Below, one piece after another: positions 61,975 to 64,000 of a stretch of 64,000 bases of DNA (position 1 is the stretch's first letter; every line of letters begins with the position of its first letter). Below the pieces are notes generated by a model, which was not told where the DNA came from, did no database searches, and saw nothing but the letters and a program-made list of their open reading frames with translations. This DNA comes from Sphingomonas sp. AR_OL41 (lineage in GTDB: Bacteria; Pseudomonadota; Alphaproteobacteria; Sphingomonadales; Sphingomonadaceae), in assembly GCF_029911635.1 (NCBI RefSeq), contig NZ_JARYTI010000018.1:38218-102217 (forward strand). Direction: 5' to 3'. Position numbers and translations under genes: made by a program.

Positions 61975-62260
61975 CGCGGCTCCTCTGGTGATGACCAGCC
62001 GCTTCGTCGGATATCGCCAAGCGCCCCGGAAGTTCCGGGGAGGGCGCGGCGTCGGCCGCGCCACCGGCCAAGCGCACGCTGCGCGCCACCGCACGCGCGC
62101 CGGGGAAGCCGGGACTACGCGGCGGTTGCTTCCCGGAACGGCGGTGTCCGGGCAAAGGGGCTATCCCCGCCCCCGCACAAGCATGTGCGCCATCGCGGCG
62201 ATCACGGGTAGCGGCACGAAGGCCCCGACCGGCGTTGCCGGCCGGGGCCGCGGTGTCAGC

Positions 62261-62584
62261 TCAATCGTTGGCGGCCTTGCGCGGGCGCGACCAGATCAGG
62301 CTGTAGCTGTCCTCGCCGTCGTCCTGGAAAAGGTTGGCGAAGATGGGGGCCGTGAAGCTCGGGTCGTCGAGCTTGAGCGAGAGATAATCGCGGCCTTCGT
62401 TCGACGTGCGCTCCCAGGCGGCGCCGATCTCGGCGCGGCCGACGAACACGCGGTGGGAGGGAGCGTCGTCGCTCGAGCGATTGGTGACCGGGGCAATGCG
62501 CACGCCCTTGGCCTGGACGCTGAGGGTGACGATTTCGCCCGCATAGTCGGGGCCGACCTTCTTGAAGCTGCCGATATTTGCCAT
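62261..62584 (-). CDS. DUF736 protein
   Basis: The 107-aa product is a member of DUF736: MANIGSFKKVG at the start, GEIVTLSVQAKGVRI, RVFVGRAEIGAAWER and YLSLKLDDPSFTAPIFANLF. These small proteins are frequent in plasmids and integrative elements of Alphaproteobacteria, with no known role. AAGGAAG lies shortly before ATG 62584. Confidence 0.92.
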   Translation of the reverse strand: MANIGSFKKVGPDYAGEIVTLSVQAKGVRIAPVTNRSSDDAPSHRVFVGRAEIGAAWERTSNEGRDYLSLKLDDPSFTAPIFANLFQDDGEDSYSLIWSRPRKAAND

Positions 62585-63024
62585 GATGAACTTCCTTTGC
62601 GTTCTCGAGCCCGCCCCATGCGGCCTCGATGGCGTGCGAAGGCCGGGTGCGTGTCGCCGCCGCAGCGTCAGCCCGCAGCGCAGCGGAGGACTGCGGGAAC
62701 GACGCTTTCCTGCCTCGCGAGGAAGGGGCGCAGCCCCGGGGAGGAAAGTGGCGGGCGCGCGGTTGCGGACAAGGCGTACCGAGGCGCAGCCGTCACCCGG
62801 CTAGCTCGGCCATAAGAGGCCAGCGGGGCGGGCATGGCCGGCAAAGGGCCGTTCAGCCGCAAGCGCAGCGCAACAAGGGAGGCACGGAGCCTGGTCGATC
62901 ACGACCACCGCCCTGGCCCGGATGCGCTACGGCGACCGCCAACGCGACACGAGGCCGAACCATCGACGCGCGCTTTGCCGCCGCAGTCTTGCGCATGCCC
63001 TGGCGTGTTCGCGACGACGTGGCA
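62585..63024. other. Intergenic stretch with no convincing gene
   Basis: About 440 GC-rich bases upstream of the DUF736 gene. Several frames on both strands lack domain signals. The DUF736 promoter is expected here; I cannot place it. Confidence 0.35.
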
Positions 63025-63459
63025 TCATCCAGCCGTCCGGCGATCCGCGCCGCCGGCAACCTCGCGCCATGACGCCGCCCCGACGAGGAATGCGGCGAGC
63101 AGCGCCCGGATCGTGCGCCAGGCACTTGCGCCGATGAGGAGAGCGGTGAGGCTCGTCACGGCATGCCAGGCGGCAAAAGATGCCGTTGCCGTGAACGCGA
63201 ACAGGCCGGCCGCGCGGACCATGGGCAATGGCGCCCGGGTGGCGAGGCTCTTGCCGGCCACCGCGATGGTCAGGGCGAGCGCAGCGCCGCTGACGACCGC
63301 GCTGCCGGTCGCTATCCCAGCACGATGCGGCAGGAGCATCGTCGCCACGCCGGCAGAAAGCGGCAAGGCATTGAGGGGCAGCCTGACGAGACACCAGCAC
63401 AGGCAAAGGCTGACGGCGACAAGGATTGGAACAGCAAGAAGCGAGGCGTCCTCCTTCAC
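63025..63459 (-). CDS. Small multi-pass membrane protein of unknown function
   Basis: I do not recognise this 144-aa protein. It is almost entirely hydrophobic with four or five predicted membrane helices (for example LLAVPILVAVSLCLCWCLV near 7-25, GSAVVSGAALALTIAVAG near 52-69 and AGLFAFTATASFAAW near 84-98). The start is GTG 63459, without a clear ribosome-binding site. The amphipathic, regularly hydrophobic pattern supports a real gene more than a chance frame. Confidence 0.5.
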   Translation of the reverse strand: MKEDASLLAVPILVAVSLCLCWCLVRLPLNALPLSAGVATMLLPHRAGIATGSAVVSGAALALTIAVAGKSLATRAPLPMVRAAGLFAFTATASFAAWHAVTSLTALLIGASAWRTIRALLAAFLVGAASWREVAGGADRRTAG

Positions 63460-63589
63460 GACACGGGGTCGTCGGACGCGCTCTCCAGCTCAACCGCAGC
63501 GCACGATGTCCCCGGACCATCGCAATGACCGGGCGCCCGGAAAACGGTCTTTCGACCGCCCCGGACGCCCGGTTTCGGAAAAAATCACC

Positions 63590-63757
63590 TCACCGCTCGA
63601 AGGGATCATATTCGCGGACGATCGCGGCGGGGTCGCCGTCATATTCGCGCGCTTCGGCGACGCCAAAGAGCTTATCGGTGATGCGGAAAATGACGATGCA
63701 GGACATCATCGTGCGGGCCATGTTCAGACCGAAGAGTTGTGCGACGCTCAGCGACAT
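63590..63757 (-). CDS. Small 55-aa protein of unknown function
   Basis: A 55-codon frame starts at ATG 63757 behind AGGAG. The product begins MSLSVAQLFGLNMARTMMSC, has a short hydrophobic helix (MMSCIVIFRI) and an acidic Tyr-rich end (AREYDGDPAAIVREYDPF). I do not know a family for it. The good ribosome-binding site and balanced composition support it as a real gene. Confidence 0.6.
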   Translation of the reverse strand: MSLSVAQLFGLNMARTMMSCIVIFRITDKLFGVAEAREYDGDPAAIVREYDPFER

Positions 63758-63970
63758 GTTGGAGCTCCTGTTCGGGAGCGAGGACCGTCCCCGCTCGACA
63801 GGCGCCCGACGTGTCCGGCGCACGGCCGCAATCACCGCGCAGGCGAAACCGGAGCGGCCGCACGCGCAGGCGTAGCGGACCCTTGATGACGTGGAACGGC
63901 CCGCACTCAACGACTCGATGAGTGATAGAAAGCGAGCGTTGGAGCACCACCATCAAGGAAGGACTATTCG

Positions 63971-64000
63971 ATGCAGGAAGTGGTCACCGTTGGCTTGGAC
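63971..64000 (+). CDS. IS110-family transposase, first ten codons (cut by window end)
   Basis: ATG 63971 follows AAGGAAGGA and gives MQEVVTVGLD before the window ends. This matches the start of IS110-family transposases, whose first catalytic Asp of the RuvC-like DEDD site lies in GLD. The element's left end and non-coding leader would lie in the preceding roughly 200 bases (after 63757). Confidence 0.7.
   Translation, partial: MQEVVTVGLD

Noticed and set aside
1..64000. CRISPR arrays, tRNA and rRNA genes
   Set aside because: I looked for regularly spaced repeats and for tRNA or rRNA signatures and saw none; the only regular repeats are the iteron-like ones near 60735-60804.

Overview
The window is GC-rich, densely packed DNA that looks like a sphingomonad (order Sphingomonadales, Alphaproteobacteria). 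The clues are the combination of TonB-dependent uptake, tannase/feruloyl-esterase-family enzymes, CoA-linked catabolism, DUF4402 pilins, and a sphingomonad/rhizobial-style mobility set (RepA, DUF2840, TraF, TraD, MobF relaxase, DUF736). This assignment rests on protein character only; there is no rRNA marker in the window.

Region 1 (about 1-39,010) is a very large catabolic supercluster arranged as back-to-back operons whose genes mostly overlap by ATGA, GTGA or TGATG. The left + operon holds the tail of a probable enoyl-CoA hydratase, a secreted CS-D-HC tannase-family esterase, an amidohydrolase-2 protein, an acyl-CoA ligase and an MFS carrier. A seven-gene - operon (13,737 down to 5,604) encodes a second tannase-family esterase, a small unknown protein, a GlcG/HbpS-like protein, a SAM methyltransferase, HyuA, HyuB and an N-carbamoylsarcosine-amidohydrolase-like hydrolase; a GPH-type transporter is divergent to it. 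Next come a secreted cupin, a TonB receptor and a fused double alpha/beta-hydrolase (- strand), then an EthD-like/MmgE-PrpD/hydrolase operon (+), an amidase with a tiny upstream ORF (-), an aldehyde dehydrogenase/acyl-CoA dehydrogenase/CoA-transferase/FAD-oxidase operon (+), a LysR regulator with a DUF1838 protein, two hydrolases flanking a MaoC/HTD2-like dehydratase (-), an IclR regulator, a second aldehyde dehydrogenase and an FAD monooxygenase. Together they look like import, ester/amide cleavage, CoA activation and beta-oxidation-like breakdown of a complex, possibly aromatic and nitrogen-containing, compound. The substrate cannot be read from sequence.

Region 2 (39,613-50,244, all -) is a surface-fibre locus: a hybrid histidine kinase, a FixJ-type response regulator, five tandem DUF4402 pilin-like proteins, a periplasmic chaperone and an outer-membrane usher.

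Region 3 (50,729-53,240, -) carries a V8-like serine protease and a DUF2272/TIM-barrel two-domain protein behind a strikingly AT-rich promoter; it looks like cargo of the adjacent mobile element.

Region 4 (53,241-64,000) is a mobility and replication module: MobF relaxase-helicase, TraD coupling protein, RHH accessory protein, a candidate oriT with nested inverted repeats, lytic transglycosylase, TraF-like S26 peptidase, DUF2840, an iteron-like candidate origin, RepA, an AlpA/MerR-like HTH protein and DUF736. It ends with the first codons of an IS110-family transposase. The window may thus be from a plasmid, or from an integrated conjugative or mobilizable element.

Notable finds are a palindromic repeat inserted in frame in the acyl-CoA ligase gene, hydrolases without a serine at the nucleophile elbow, an unannotated 50-aa ORF coupled to the amidase, a terminator abutting the cupin ribosome-binding site, and the iteron and oriT candidates. 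No tRNA, rRNA or CRISPR array was seen.
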